From: Letharia columbiana
Lineage: Eukaryota > Ascomycota > Lecanoromycetes > Lecanorales > Parmeliaceae
Assembly (NCBI RefSeq): GCF_014066305.1
Contig: NW_023501076.1
Coordinates: 362,501 to 426,500 of the forward strand
DNA: 64,000 nt
Direction of reading: 5' to 3'
This document shows, one piece after another, positions 10,503-19,668 of this stretch. The notes below the pieces were generated by a model. It did not search any database, had not been told where the DNA came from, and worked only from the letters and a program-made list of their open reading frames with translations. The position numbers were made by a program, and so were the translations under genes. Numbering within the stretch: position 1 is the first letter of the stretch; every line of letters starts with the position of its first letter.

Positions 10503-13391
10503 ATGCATTTTAGCAAACTTGCGGCAGCGGTTGCCGCTTTGGCTTCTTTGAGCGCTGCCACAATCTCGAAAGAGCATCCTTCGCATGAACGCTCCAACGG
10601 ACAGTCGTTGAATCCTCGCTTGACCAATGTCCCATTGGCGGCTCGAGATTTACCAATTGGCACTTGCAATTCTGGGACCCCTTGCGCCAACGGCGCTTGC
10701 TGCAGTAAGACCAATCTGTGCGGATACTCCAAGGATTTTTGTGGAAGTGGATGCCAGCATAATTGTAAGTACCAAGACTCTGGGTTGCCTTATCACACTA
10801 ACATTGATTCTCCAGGCGACGCAAAAGCTCAGTGTGGACCTTACGCCGCTGCCGGTCAGCAAAAATGCCCTCTCAATGTTTGCTGCTCCGAGTTCGGTTA
10901 CTGCGGATCCACCAAGGAATTCTGTGCCTGGAAAAACAAGGATGATCCATTGTATCCAACATGTGACACCAAATATGGTGGATGTGGCGATGTTCATAGG
11001 CCCAGCTGTGGAGGAGGTAGCAGCGTGGACAAACGTAGTATTGGCTATTACGAGTCCTGGGCGAATTCAGACTCCCGCAAATGTCAAAAAGTCGCCCCTG
11101 AGGACCTCAACCTCGATGGTTTCACCCATATGAACTTCGCGTTTTCATTCTTTGACCCCTCAAGCTTCCAGATTGCCCCGATGGACTCGAATGGTGCGTC
11201 TCTCTACAGTCGTTTCACTGCCTTGAAGAGCAAGAAACCATCGCTGCAGACCTGGATCTCTGTGGGAGGATGGTCTTTTACCGATCCAGGTCCAACGCAG
11301 ACCGCTTTCTCCGAGATGACCAGCACTTCGGGAAACCGTCAGAAATTCATTAGCGGTCTAATCAAGTTCATGGACACATACGGTTTTGATGGGGTGGACT
11401 TGGACTGGGAATACCCAGGAGCCGATGACCGTGGCGGCAAATCGCAAGATACAGCCAACTATGTCTCTCTCGCTGCCGAGCTGAGAGCAGCGTTCGGAAC
11501 GAAATATGGCATTTCCATGACGCTTCCCACTTCTTACTGGTACCTACAGCATTTTGATCTACTGGGCATACAGAAATCCGTTGATTGGTTCAACTTGATG
11601 GCTTACGACTTGCATGGTGTATGGGACGCACAGTCCAAGTTCGTTGGGCCGTACATTGCGCCACATACGAACATTACTGAAATTGACCTCGGCTTGGACT
11701 TGCTCTGGCGCTCTGGAGTAGATCCTGCTAAGGTGGTCATGGGACAAGGTTGGTATGGCCGAAGTTTCACCCTCAAAGATCCTTCCTGCAACAAACCCAA
11801 TGGCATCTGCGAGTTTTCTGGAGGCGCCAAAGCCGGACCGTGTTCCAATGCCGCAGGCATACTTGATTTGGAAGAAATCGACGACATCATCACTAAAAAC
11901 AACGTCAAGCCTGTCCACGATGAGACAGCGGCCGTCAAATGGATCACCTGGGACAGCGACCAATGGATCTCATACGACGACGACGACACGTTCAAGCAGA
12001 AGAAAGACTTTGCAAATAGCCGATGCTTGGGCGGACTCATGGTCTGGGCCATGGATCAGGTTGATCAAACAAAACCTAATGGGCTTGGTCCTGCCTCGAC
12101 AGTCTCCGTGACTCCTCCGCAGCAGAGCAACGCAAATCAAATGTCCGCCGACCAGCTGGCAGGGCTTACATGCAAAGCCTCTGCGTGCGGTGCTGGCTGT
12201 CCTCCTGGTACGAATGCTGTTACACAGATGAACGGACAACCCGGTCAGTTGAGTACCACAGATCGCTGTCCCAAGAAACAATACCAGACGCTTTGCTGCC
12301 TTGATGGAACACAAACCGGCAAATGCCAATGGCGTGGGTGGAAAGGTGTTGGATTACCCTGTGTTAGCGGCTGCAAGGATGGTGAGACGGAAGTCAGCCA
12401 AAACACGAACAACCACGACTCGAAAAAGAAGAGCCAAACCTGTAACGGTGGGCTGCAGAGTTACTGCTGCGCCGGGTTCAAACCCTCGCTTACGAAAGAT
12501 CAGCTGGAGCAGGATGCTGGTAATTTTGCAAAGGAAGCAGCAGAAGCAGCAGCTGCTCAAGCAGCCCTTGACATAGCCGCCAAAGCCTTCTGTCGTATCG
12601 CCGTCCCTGTTCTGCTGGCGCCACTTGAGTTGCTAGAAGACCTGATCCCAATCGCCGGCGAGATCGCGGATGCCATAGAGGTCGCAGCCACGCCAGCCAT
12701 CATCGAAGGCTGCGTCAAGGGCATTGAAAAAGAAGGCAAAGCCGAGTTTAAAGTTTTTGGAAAAGAACACACCCTCGACATCAACAAGCCCACATCAACA
12801 GACAAAGACCTGCCGGCGCCCAAAAAGCATGACCCGCCCAAAAAAAGCGACGACGCTTGCGAAAAGCCCGACAAACTGCGGAAGCGGGTGGGCGTGCAAG
12901 CTAAGAGGGAGGACCGTGACAGTGATGCGTTCAAGGCCCTGGCTAGGGCGGCCGGAAAACCCAATGAGTTCTGGAGAACTGGCCAGGGCTGGGCCATTCG
13001 TGAAGCTTACCCTTGGGCAGGAAACGTGATACCCAATCACTACCTCCTTGTCGTCGGGATTGTTTCGGTCAAGCTGACCATGGAACCAATCAAGGATTGC
13101 CGCGGCAACACCGTCAACCAGAAGAATATATATACCCGTGACTACATTGCCCAATCGTATGAAATCAGGTACGACGACAACTATAAGTGCGTCTTCGGCA
13201 AGTTTGCCTTTGATGTTTGGCATAAAGCAGGCTTAACTTGGGCCAACATGGGACCCATTGATGCAAAATACCAAACGCTGGCGGACATCGAGGAGGTCGC
13301 TCAAACGAAGGCTGACGCAATGGGCCAGTACCATCTCGTCACGAACAATTGCAGGGTCTACACAAACAATCTATATAATGCGCTGAAGTAA
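10503..13391 (+). CDS. GH18 chitinase with two hevein-type domains and killer-toxin-like C-terminus
   Basis: The frame is open for 962 codons, but bases 10765-10815 form a 51-base intron (GTAAGT donor, CACTAAC branch, CAG acceptor) that has no stop and keeps frame; removal gives 945 residues and a continuous SGCQHNCDAKAQCGPY block. Order: signal peptide (about 1-20), a hevein-type chitin-binding domain (54-88), a second Cys-rich chitin-binding module (about 90-153), then GH18 with SVGGWSF and the catalytic DGVDLDWEYPG (acid Glu about 286). After GH18 come two Cys-rich patches, an Ala-rich/hydrophobic helical stretch, dibasic RKR/KR sites and a C-terminal domain. Architecture resembles subgroup C chitinases related to yeast zymocin alpha/beta. 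LysM modules, often present N-terminally in that group, are absent here and are encoded by the divergent neighbour. Secreted; hydrolyses chitin. Confidence 0.93.
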   Translation: MHFSKLAAAVAALASLSAATISKEHPSHERSNGQSLNPRLTNVPLAARDLPIGTCNSGTPCANGACCSKTNLCGYSKDFCGSGCQHNCKYQDSGLPYHTNIDSPGDAKAQCGPYAAAGQQKCPLNVCCSEFGYCGSTKEFCAWKNKDDPLYPTCDTKYGGCGDVHRPSCGGGSSVDKRSIGYYESWANSDSRKCQKVAPEDLNLDGFTHMNFAFSFFDPSSFQIAPMDSNGASLYSRFTALKSKKPSLQTWISVGGWSFTDPGPTQTAFSEMTSTSGNRQKFISGLIKFMDTYGFDGVDLDWEYPGADDRGGKSQDTANYVSLAAELRAAFGTKYGISMTLPTSYWYLQHFDLLGIQKSVDWFNLMAYDLHGVWDAQSKFVGPYIAPHTNITEIDLGLDLLWRSGVDPAKVVMGQGWYGRSFTLKDPSCNKPNGICEFSGGAKAGPCSNAAGILDLEEIDDIITKNNVKPVHDETAAVKWITWDSDQWISYDDDDTFKQKKDFANSRCLGGLMVWAMDQVDQTKPNGLGPASTVSVTPPQQSNANQMSADQLAGLTCKASACGAGCPPGTNAVTQMNGQPGQLSTTDRCPKKQYQTLCCLDGTQTGKCQWRGWKGVGLPCVSGCKDGETEVSQNTNNHDSKKKSQTCNGGLQSYCCAGFKPSLTKDQLEQDAGNFAKEAAEAAAAQAALDIAAKAFCRIAVPVLLAPLELLEDLIPIAGEIADAIEVAATPAIIEGCVKGIEKEGKAEFKVFGKEHTLDINKPTSTDKDLPAPKKHDPPKKSDDACEKPDKLRKRVGVQAKREDRDSDAFKALARAAGKPNEFWRTGQGWAIREAYPWAGNVIPNHYLLVVGIVSVKLTMEPIKDCRGNTVNQKNIYTRDYIAQSYEIRYDDNYKCVFGKFAFDVWHKAGLTWANMGPIDAKYQTLADIEEVAQTKADAMGQYHLVTNNCRVYTNNLYNALK

Positions 13392-13837
13392 TCGGCCGCT
13401 AGAAATTCTCAATAGCCTGTTGAGTAGTGGTTTAGTTGCATGAAAGGCCTGTCTGGTTTCGAGAGATAGGGGAGCTGACTATGGTTCATTTGTGTACCTT
13501 TCATCGGGGTTTTCTGTTTATATATCCCGTAGGAATTCAAATATTTGTACATACACCACCAATGCACCAATATTTTAAGCAACTACCATCAAAGTGCTCA
13601 TATCTATACGCCAAGGAGACGAAAGGAGGTCTCCTCACCGGACATAGAGTTGCCAACTCGGCACAACCACTTCTCTACCTCTACATACATTCATGTCTAG
13701 ACGTAAAGAAAGTCCGCCCTGTGACTGAATCCGCAGTCATCTACGGGGAGATTCGTTAAGTATTTGTCCTGTCTCATTAAATCAATATATTGCCATTCGA
13801 AATATTTGTCTTAAATTCAATTCATCTCGCCATCATC
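13392..13837. other. intergenic, convergent genes
   Basis: This 446-base gap lies between the 3' ends of the chitinase gene (plus) and the TLDc-like gene (minus). Only motif-free short frames are present, so it is probably untranslated 3' sequence of both genes. Confidence 0.5.
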
Positions 13838-15953
13838 TTAGGTACCGGGCCCGAATCCCTGAATCCGCTTCTTCAATTCATCCTCTCCCACCTGCGGCTC
13901 CCGTGGCTTTTCCGTCGGAGCCGCATCCCCTTCGGACACCTGCATTCGATGAGGCTCCGGGGATGCGGTACGTAGTCCCGGCTTCTCAACGAGCTGTTCT
14001 TCGAATGGCGGTGTTGCGTGGCCGCCTAGGTCGTATAGGTCGAGCTTCTGGATCCGCAGGCTGGTTTCCCAGTTGTTGGCCTGGTTTTCTCGGCTCGCAG
14101 AAGGGCTGGTGGAGTGATAGACGCTGTTGTAGCTGGGAGATTCCTTGCTTTGCTTGTCTTGGTTCGCTTCGCTTTCGATTGTATTGAAACTTCTCAATGT
14201 CGCGATGCCACTGTCGAAATCCACAAACAGGCCACTCCCACCCTCCGCTCCGAACCGCAGCCCACCTTTTCTGCCACTTCTTGTGTCCCCGCTGATGATA
14301 TGGATCAGATCCATAATCCATGCGTCGGCTTCTGGCCGCAAGATTTCCTGGCATGGCTCCAGCTGGAATAGCATGTGGTCGGGTGTGTAGCGGTGCAGCT
14401 TTTGAGGCGGGCTGGCTCGGAATGAGCGCTGGCGCTCAACGTCCCACGGCGTGGGCATGCAGGCTCCAACGGTGACTCGCGTGGGGGGATGAGCATCGGC
14501 CACACTAGCCTCGCCGGTGATGAGGAGTAACGTGCCGGTCTTTATAGGACTGAGAGCGGTGACGAGGTCGGCGGTATTGAGAGTGAGAGGTGAAGCTGAA
14601 TATGCAGCTTGTGTTCTTTGAAGAGCGTAATGAGCTTCTTGACGGGCGAATTCTTCGAAGACGTGGCGCCCCGGGTGGGCTAGAGGAGGGTGTAAGAGGA
14701 GGTTGAGATATTGAGCGTATGGGACAGGTATGATGGAGTTTGGTGCGGACGTGTTGAGAGCTTGTATTGGCGCGGTCAATGGAGAAAGGAAGGATGTGAA
14801 GATGAGACGAAACTGTGAAGGGAGACCGGGCTTTGGGTTCATTCGTTAGCGAAGTTACTATATTCGCACGGTACTGTAGAAAGCTCTTACCAGGTGAACA
14901 CTCAAGACCTCCTTGAAAACATGCCATTCGATATCCCTCTTCTCGTTCGAGGCGGAATGTCTCAATATTGCATCGGCAGCTCCTTGGAGAATACCTGAAT
15001 TTGGGTGTATCAAAATTCGGCCGGTGTAGAAATATGGCTCGTGGGGCCCCCATTCTGGCTTGTCCAATTGAACGCTCAAAAGGGCCTTTAACAGGCTCAG
15101 AAAGTCTCCACGGGGAATCGAAGAACAAGTGAATTGCGTGGACGAGCTCAAGATTCTCTTTGCGTGAGGCCTCAATTCTTCAGTCGGTGCAGGCATTATA
15201 CAAGGATTGTCGGGCTGGGTAAGACACAAAACGTCCATGAGATCCTCTTCCGTGGTTGACAAGTCCGCTACACTGGACTTTGATGACTTGTAATGATTCG
15301 GATGAGGTGTCTGAATTGACAAGCTCTTGAACATAATCCAAAGCTGTTTTGTAGCACGAGCGTTGGCGTCAGGATATCTATCGGTATCCATGGTAATACC
15401 ATCCGCGTTGTCACCGAGGCGCAGATTACCTTCAGCTGCCAGCAATCCTATGGCCCGCTGGAAGGCACTATAGTCGAGTCGATTTGGCTTCTGCGGAAAT
15501 GGGAAGAAGGCATGAAAATGAAAGCACCTCCATAGTATCGCAACGCTTGCGGTCAGTTCAGACCCTGGAAACCGATTCGACAAGAAATTCCCTAGGTCCT
15601 TTTCGTGCCAATCTGCTCAATGTCAGACGTCTTTTCGCTGGAGAGGTAGAGTTCTATTACATCTTTTTTTGTCACCTTCGTCAACGGATCCATATGCGCC
15701 AAACGTTTCTTTGATGAGAGACCCGGCGTTTCGAGTAGCTGGAAGTCCTCCATATCCTTTGCTATCTGGAAAGAAGCTTGAGGTAAGTGCTTCGAGTACC
15801 GAATCTAGTTTCGTGTGATTGGATTAGCCTGGAATGCGCACTTTGTTATGACGGTTGCTGACCTTCTGTTGCATTATCTAGCCACTTTTCGACGCGACTT
15901 TTGTGGCTAGCCAGCCATGAGTCGGTAAGTGCCGATGAGATTGAGTTACCCAT
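13838..15953 (-). CDS. TLDc-domain-like protein with MGNSxS N-terminus
   Basis: Four exons, 15953-15863, 15804-15676, 15612-14891 and 14830-13838, all with GT-AG borders and matching phases, give 644 residues. The N-terminus MGNSISS fits an N-myristoylation signal (Gly2, Ser6), suggesting membrane attachment after Met removal. The C-terminal half carries a block resembling the TLDc fold: LFQLEPCQEI, then RFGAEGGSGLFVDFDSGIATLRSFNT, a disordered insert, and SLRIQKLDLYDLGG, comparable with the TLDc order of FGG.G.GL..D, T F.N and F.I..LEVWG. Yeast Rtc5 is another N-myristoylated TLDc protein, linked to V-ATPase, but the N-terminal half here does not obviously match it, so I give no symbol. Role in oxidative stress or V-ATPase control is only inference. 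It is convergent with the chitinase gene. Confidence 0.68.
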
Positions 15954-16759
15954 GATGGTGTGTTGTGGTGATGTGATGTTATTACTACTCCCATTGAAGA
16001 AAAGATTGGAGAACACTACTTGACGGATCCTTCTTATGGTATTCAACGCTGTAGCCTTGATAGTCTCGTTGCAAAGTGTGTGTCAGTGGAGAGCTACGAG
16101 TAATCACTGTTGCCTTGCCGGAATGAAGTTGAAGATGGATACTTTGCTTAAATGCTTCGAATCGCGGTGGAGCGCTGCCTGTTTCACGGCATCCTAACAG
16201 CTCCTCCCTCGAGGCTGAGTGGAAGCTAAGCAAACTAATAATAGATTTCCCATGTTTTTATGATCGTGTCACCAGTAATTGAGTACTTTCATTTATTCAT
16301 CTTTGAGTCAGAATCATGAGAGGGCATGTATGGATATTTTTGCAGCTTTTTAATTGATGAAGAGAAATGATATCGTCCATTTTCGAAGACACTTTAGACC
16401 AAATGAGGCTACTCTATTCGACTAGCCGGAAGAAAAGTAGCGCGAAATGGTTCGCGGAAATAGACCGGATTTAACGCACCTGAAGCCTGCAAGCGCTTTC
16501 TTATTAACCATGCCTATCTGAAACTGTAACGCTTTTGTTTCCCGACACACAGCCCGTGGCCATGCAACACTTGATGTTGCGCTCTGAAACGAAATCAAGT
16601 CATCAAATCCCTGATTCACTGACAATCTCAACTTCTCTTTTTAAAGTCCTGCTTGGAAGCCTCACAGTCTATTCGCAAAGAGAGCCAACCCTGAACACGA
16701 CGGTACGTTGCAGTGACGGAGAAATAGGGATGAGTACGGTGACTCCTAGGCATCGATCT
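15954..16759. other. intergenic upstream of TLDc-like gene
   Basis: About 800 bases include the TLDc-like gene promoter. Short open frames on both strands have no recognisable motif, and no RNA gene is apparent. Confidence 0.45.
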
Positions 16760-16915
16760 ATGAACGACGTCCGAGCTTGCAAGGACGCGGAGTCGCCGCT
16801 CCTTCGACTGCCTATAGAGCTATAGACTCGGATCTACGAGTATGTCTGCGAAGGGCAAATTGTTCACACCGACCTGAGTGACCGTGATTTGTCTTATTAC
16901 AGCTATGATGCAGTA
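16760..16915 (+). pseudogene. broken remnant of an LPxELRxRIYEY-type gene
   Basis: From the ATG at 16760 the frame reads to LLRLPIEL, then a TAG at 16823-16825, then TRIYEYVCEGQIVHTDL before further stops near 16915. The combined pattern LPIEL-x-TRIYEYV is the N-terminal motif of a large fungal family (LPxELRxRIYEYVxxG), and the gene at 4791-6191 carries a related motif. The stop falls where the family normally has Arg or Gln. No continuing downstream exon was found, so this looks like a truncated, inactivated copy 1.2 kb from the RIP island. Alternative: chance similarity over about 20 residues. Confidence 0.5.
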
Positions 16916-18164
16916 TAATCACGGGAGGAGGAGCAGGAAAAGTTTGACACCTCGAAAGTCTTACGGCCGGGACGCACTTTCATTTGCTCTTCGATTTGCT
17001 CAGCCGACACTTGAGGACTAGGATAATTCAGGCTCAGATACCTCGACAAAGGTTCAAAACATGAGTGTGAATGACATGCGAACAAGTAAGCAGAGTACCA
17101 GCTCTCTGAAACCGTATCATATCTCTCCTCGTCTTGTGCTCCGCTTTTCTCAAATTCTGCCTATCCTCCCTCACTCCCTGTCCGGGAGAGCTCTTGCATC
17201 CTGCTACTATTTTCTCGGTTAACTTTAGCCTTAGAAAGCAACTTCACAACAAAGACAACACAATCCGGACAGGCCCCATTCGAAGGTAATGGTTCTCGTG
17301 AGACCTTGCAAATCTGCTCTTGAAGGCAACGCTTGGCACTTTCGGGAGTCAGTGTGATCGTCATGGTTGACTGGGATGTCTTCCACGGCCAATTGACCAG
17401 AAGGGAATCAGTCATTCCCTTCGCAATGTTGCATACTGCAAGGACCCAGATCGGAAAATCAGGCACAGTCGTCGAGCCTCGTGAGTATCTGGGGCTAGAA
17501 GCTTCCCTGCCATTGTCTGTCGAATATGAATTCATCCTTCCGCAAACTCAGAGTTCAGGGCGTTGTTCTCTCTGCTCGGGCTGAACAGTTCTGCATAGCA
17601 TTCCAGTAAACGAGTCCACGCTTAGGTGCGCCTGGCCACGAGGGATAGTAACGTCACGCGAAACTACTGCTTCGAGAACAAAAGCTTAGGAGGAGAACGT
17701 GGAAAACATGGAGGCATATTGTAAGAGGGCAAGAAAGAAAAGGAACCTGCGGGGAAAAGATTTCCTCGAGCCGGGACGAGAGCTGCGGTGACGTGATCAA
17801 TTCAGCAGGACAGTGCCAAGACGTGACCAATATCCTGGGGCCTCCTTTCATGGAATCAAATCCAACATTCAGCGTTAGGCTGACCAGTACGTGGTGATGG
17901 AACAATAGTCAGTAATGTACCGTACAGCGCCCAATGGGCTTTTCGGGAATGACGGCCGCTCCTAGTTGCTGTAGAGTTCCCCTATATGAGACCGGGAGCC
18001 TCATTTAGACACCCGAACACCCATCTTCTACGGTCGATGGTAAGGCACGCTTCTTTCCTATCTTTCTTACTGTCTCTATTTTCCGCATGAGACCCCGCCG
18101 TGTCGCTATGTGGAGCCTTTGATATACGATGCCTAGAAGCATCGGCGTCTCTTCGGCTTTTCTA
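16916..18164. other. gene-poor flank of the AT-rich island
   Basis: Base composition is still normal here. The longest frame (minus, 17161-17535, 124 residues) has no recognisable motif or splice-supported extension, so I do not call it. The switch to AT-rich sequence occurs sharply within roughly 18120-18180. Confidence 0.45.
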
Positions 18165-18700
18165 GAAATAATAATTATCTTATATTAATATTTTATTATT
18201 TCTATAATTCGCGATATCGACTTAACTCTATAAGTCGAGTTCGACTCGACTTAGTTATATTATAAGCTCGATTTAACTTAACTTAATAATACTATCGCTA
18301 GATATTAAGTTTATATATATAAATTTATATTACTATATTAAGTAATCTATCTTTTCTATTAAAAATAAGAGTATTATTATTTATAATATATCTTATAAAC
18401 GCTAATTATTTAAAAAGAAAAATTATCGTTAATACGCTTTCTTATTACTATAATCGCGTTAAAGTTAATATAATATATATAAAGATTAATAATATATATT
18501 TATATTCTTATTATCTAATCTTAGCTTTATTAACCTCTTCTCTTAATATCTAAATTTCTTTAAGATTTATATATATTAATACTCGTTAAAATATCGAATA
18601 TCTTTTCTATAAAATCGAAATCGACTTTCTTAAATTAGAAGTTTCGACTTTTAGATAATTATATATATAAAAATATAGCGAGTAATAGTATATATAAATC

Positions 18701-19668
18701 TCTTCTTATAATATCTTACGTTAAGGCTTTCTTCTAATTTATTATATTTTTGAAATAACGTATCTCGATTCTAGTATTATCGTATAGATTATTAATAACT
18801 CTTATCGTCTTATATATCTGCAAATCTGAAAAGTTTCTATAAAATTTGAAATTGCTAATCGCGCGTGTGTCGCGGAAATTACAAAATTCGTCGAATTAGT
18901 AAATCTAATTAGAATTCGTCTAAATTCTATCGATTTAGTAAATCTAATTAGAATTCGTCTAAATTCCGTCGATTTAATAACTATTTTAACTTTTTTCGCT
19001 AGTTCTATTAGTTTAATAGTAATATATACGAAAAAAGAAAAGTTCTAATAATCGACGTTACGATAATAAGATTTTACGACGACGAGTATTAACGCTAACT
19101 CAAATTTGGCTACGGAATTAGACGATTTAATAAAATTAGTCGCGTAAATAATACTCTAATATAGCGTATAATAATACGTATATTAATAATAATATATATT
19201 AATGCTATATATATATAAAATAGTACTTATAGTATATTAGAGTATATTACGTAAAGATTTTAAAGTTATTAAATTTTTTTAAAGTTATTAAACTAATAGA
19301 ACTGGCGAAAAGAATTAAAATAGTTACTAAATTAGCGGAAAGGGTTAGATATAGATAAAGTCTACTAAATAAACTAAATCGTACTTATAATACGAACCCG
19401 GCGGAAATCGTACGAAAAGAAACTTTTTAGATTTATAGATATATCTTCTATAATAGCTTACGTAGTTACGTTAGAGCTTTCTTCTAATTTATTATATTTT
19501 TAGAATAACGTATCTCGATTCTAATATTATCGTATAAACTATTAATAACTCTCGCCGTCTTATACTCTCTATAATAGCTTACGTTAAGACTTTCTTCTAA
19601 TTTATCATATTTTTAAGATAATATATCTCGATTCTAATATTATCGTATAGACTATTAACGACTTAAGA
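18701..19668. repeat. tandem repeat of about 105-120 bp, three units, interrupted by an element
   Basis: Unit 1 (18701-18814), unit 2 (19444-19564) and unit 3 (about 19565-19668) share the blocks tttcttctaatttat, tatctcgattcta and attatcgtata in the same order. Units 2 and 3 abut directly, while units 1 and 2 are separated by the inverted-repeat element at 18815-19441. Unit 2 contains a short internal duplication near gtagttacgt. Differences between units are mostly C/T and G/A, as expected from RIP. Confidence 0.8.
18815..19441. mobile_element. inverted-repeat element, copy A (MITE-like, TA target site)
   Basis: The left end reads tatctgcaaatctgaaaag and the reverse complement of the right end reads tatctataaatctaaaaag, so about 24 bases form imperfect terminal inverted repeats differing only by RIP-type changes. 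TA flanks both sides, which suggests a Tc1/mariner-type insertion (TATA cannot be excluded). The insertion splits a tandem repeat whose uninterrupted unit junction is seen 120 bases downstream, which fixes the borders. The interior is short, contains no transposase frame, and holds a 40-base tandem duplication (agtaaatctaattagaattc occurs twice). It keeps more TG and CA than its surroundings. Copy B lies at 22635-23202. Confidence 0.82.

Noticed and set aside
17161..17535. Minus-strand frame of 124 residues near the island edge
   Set aside because: No recognisable domain, no signal peptide and no splice-supported extension; composition is not distinctive.
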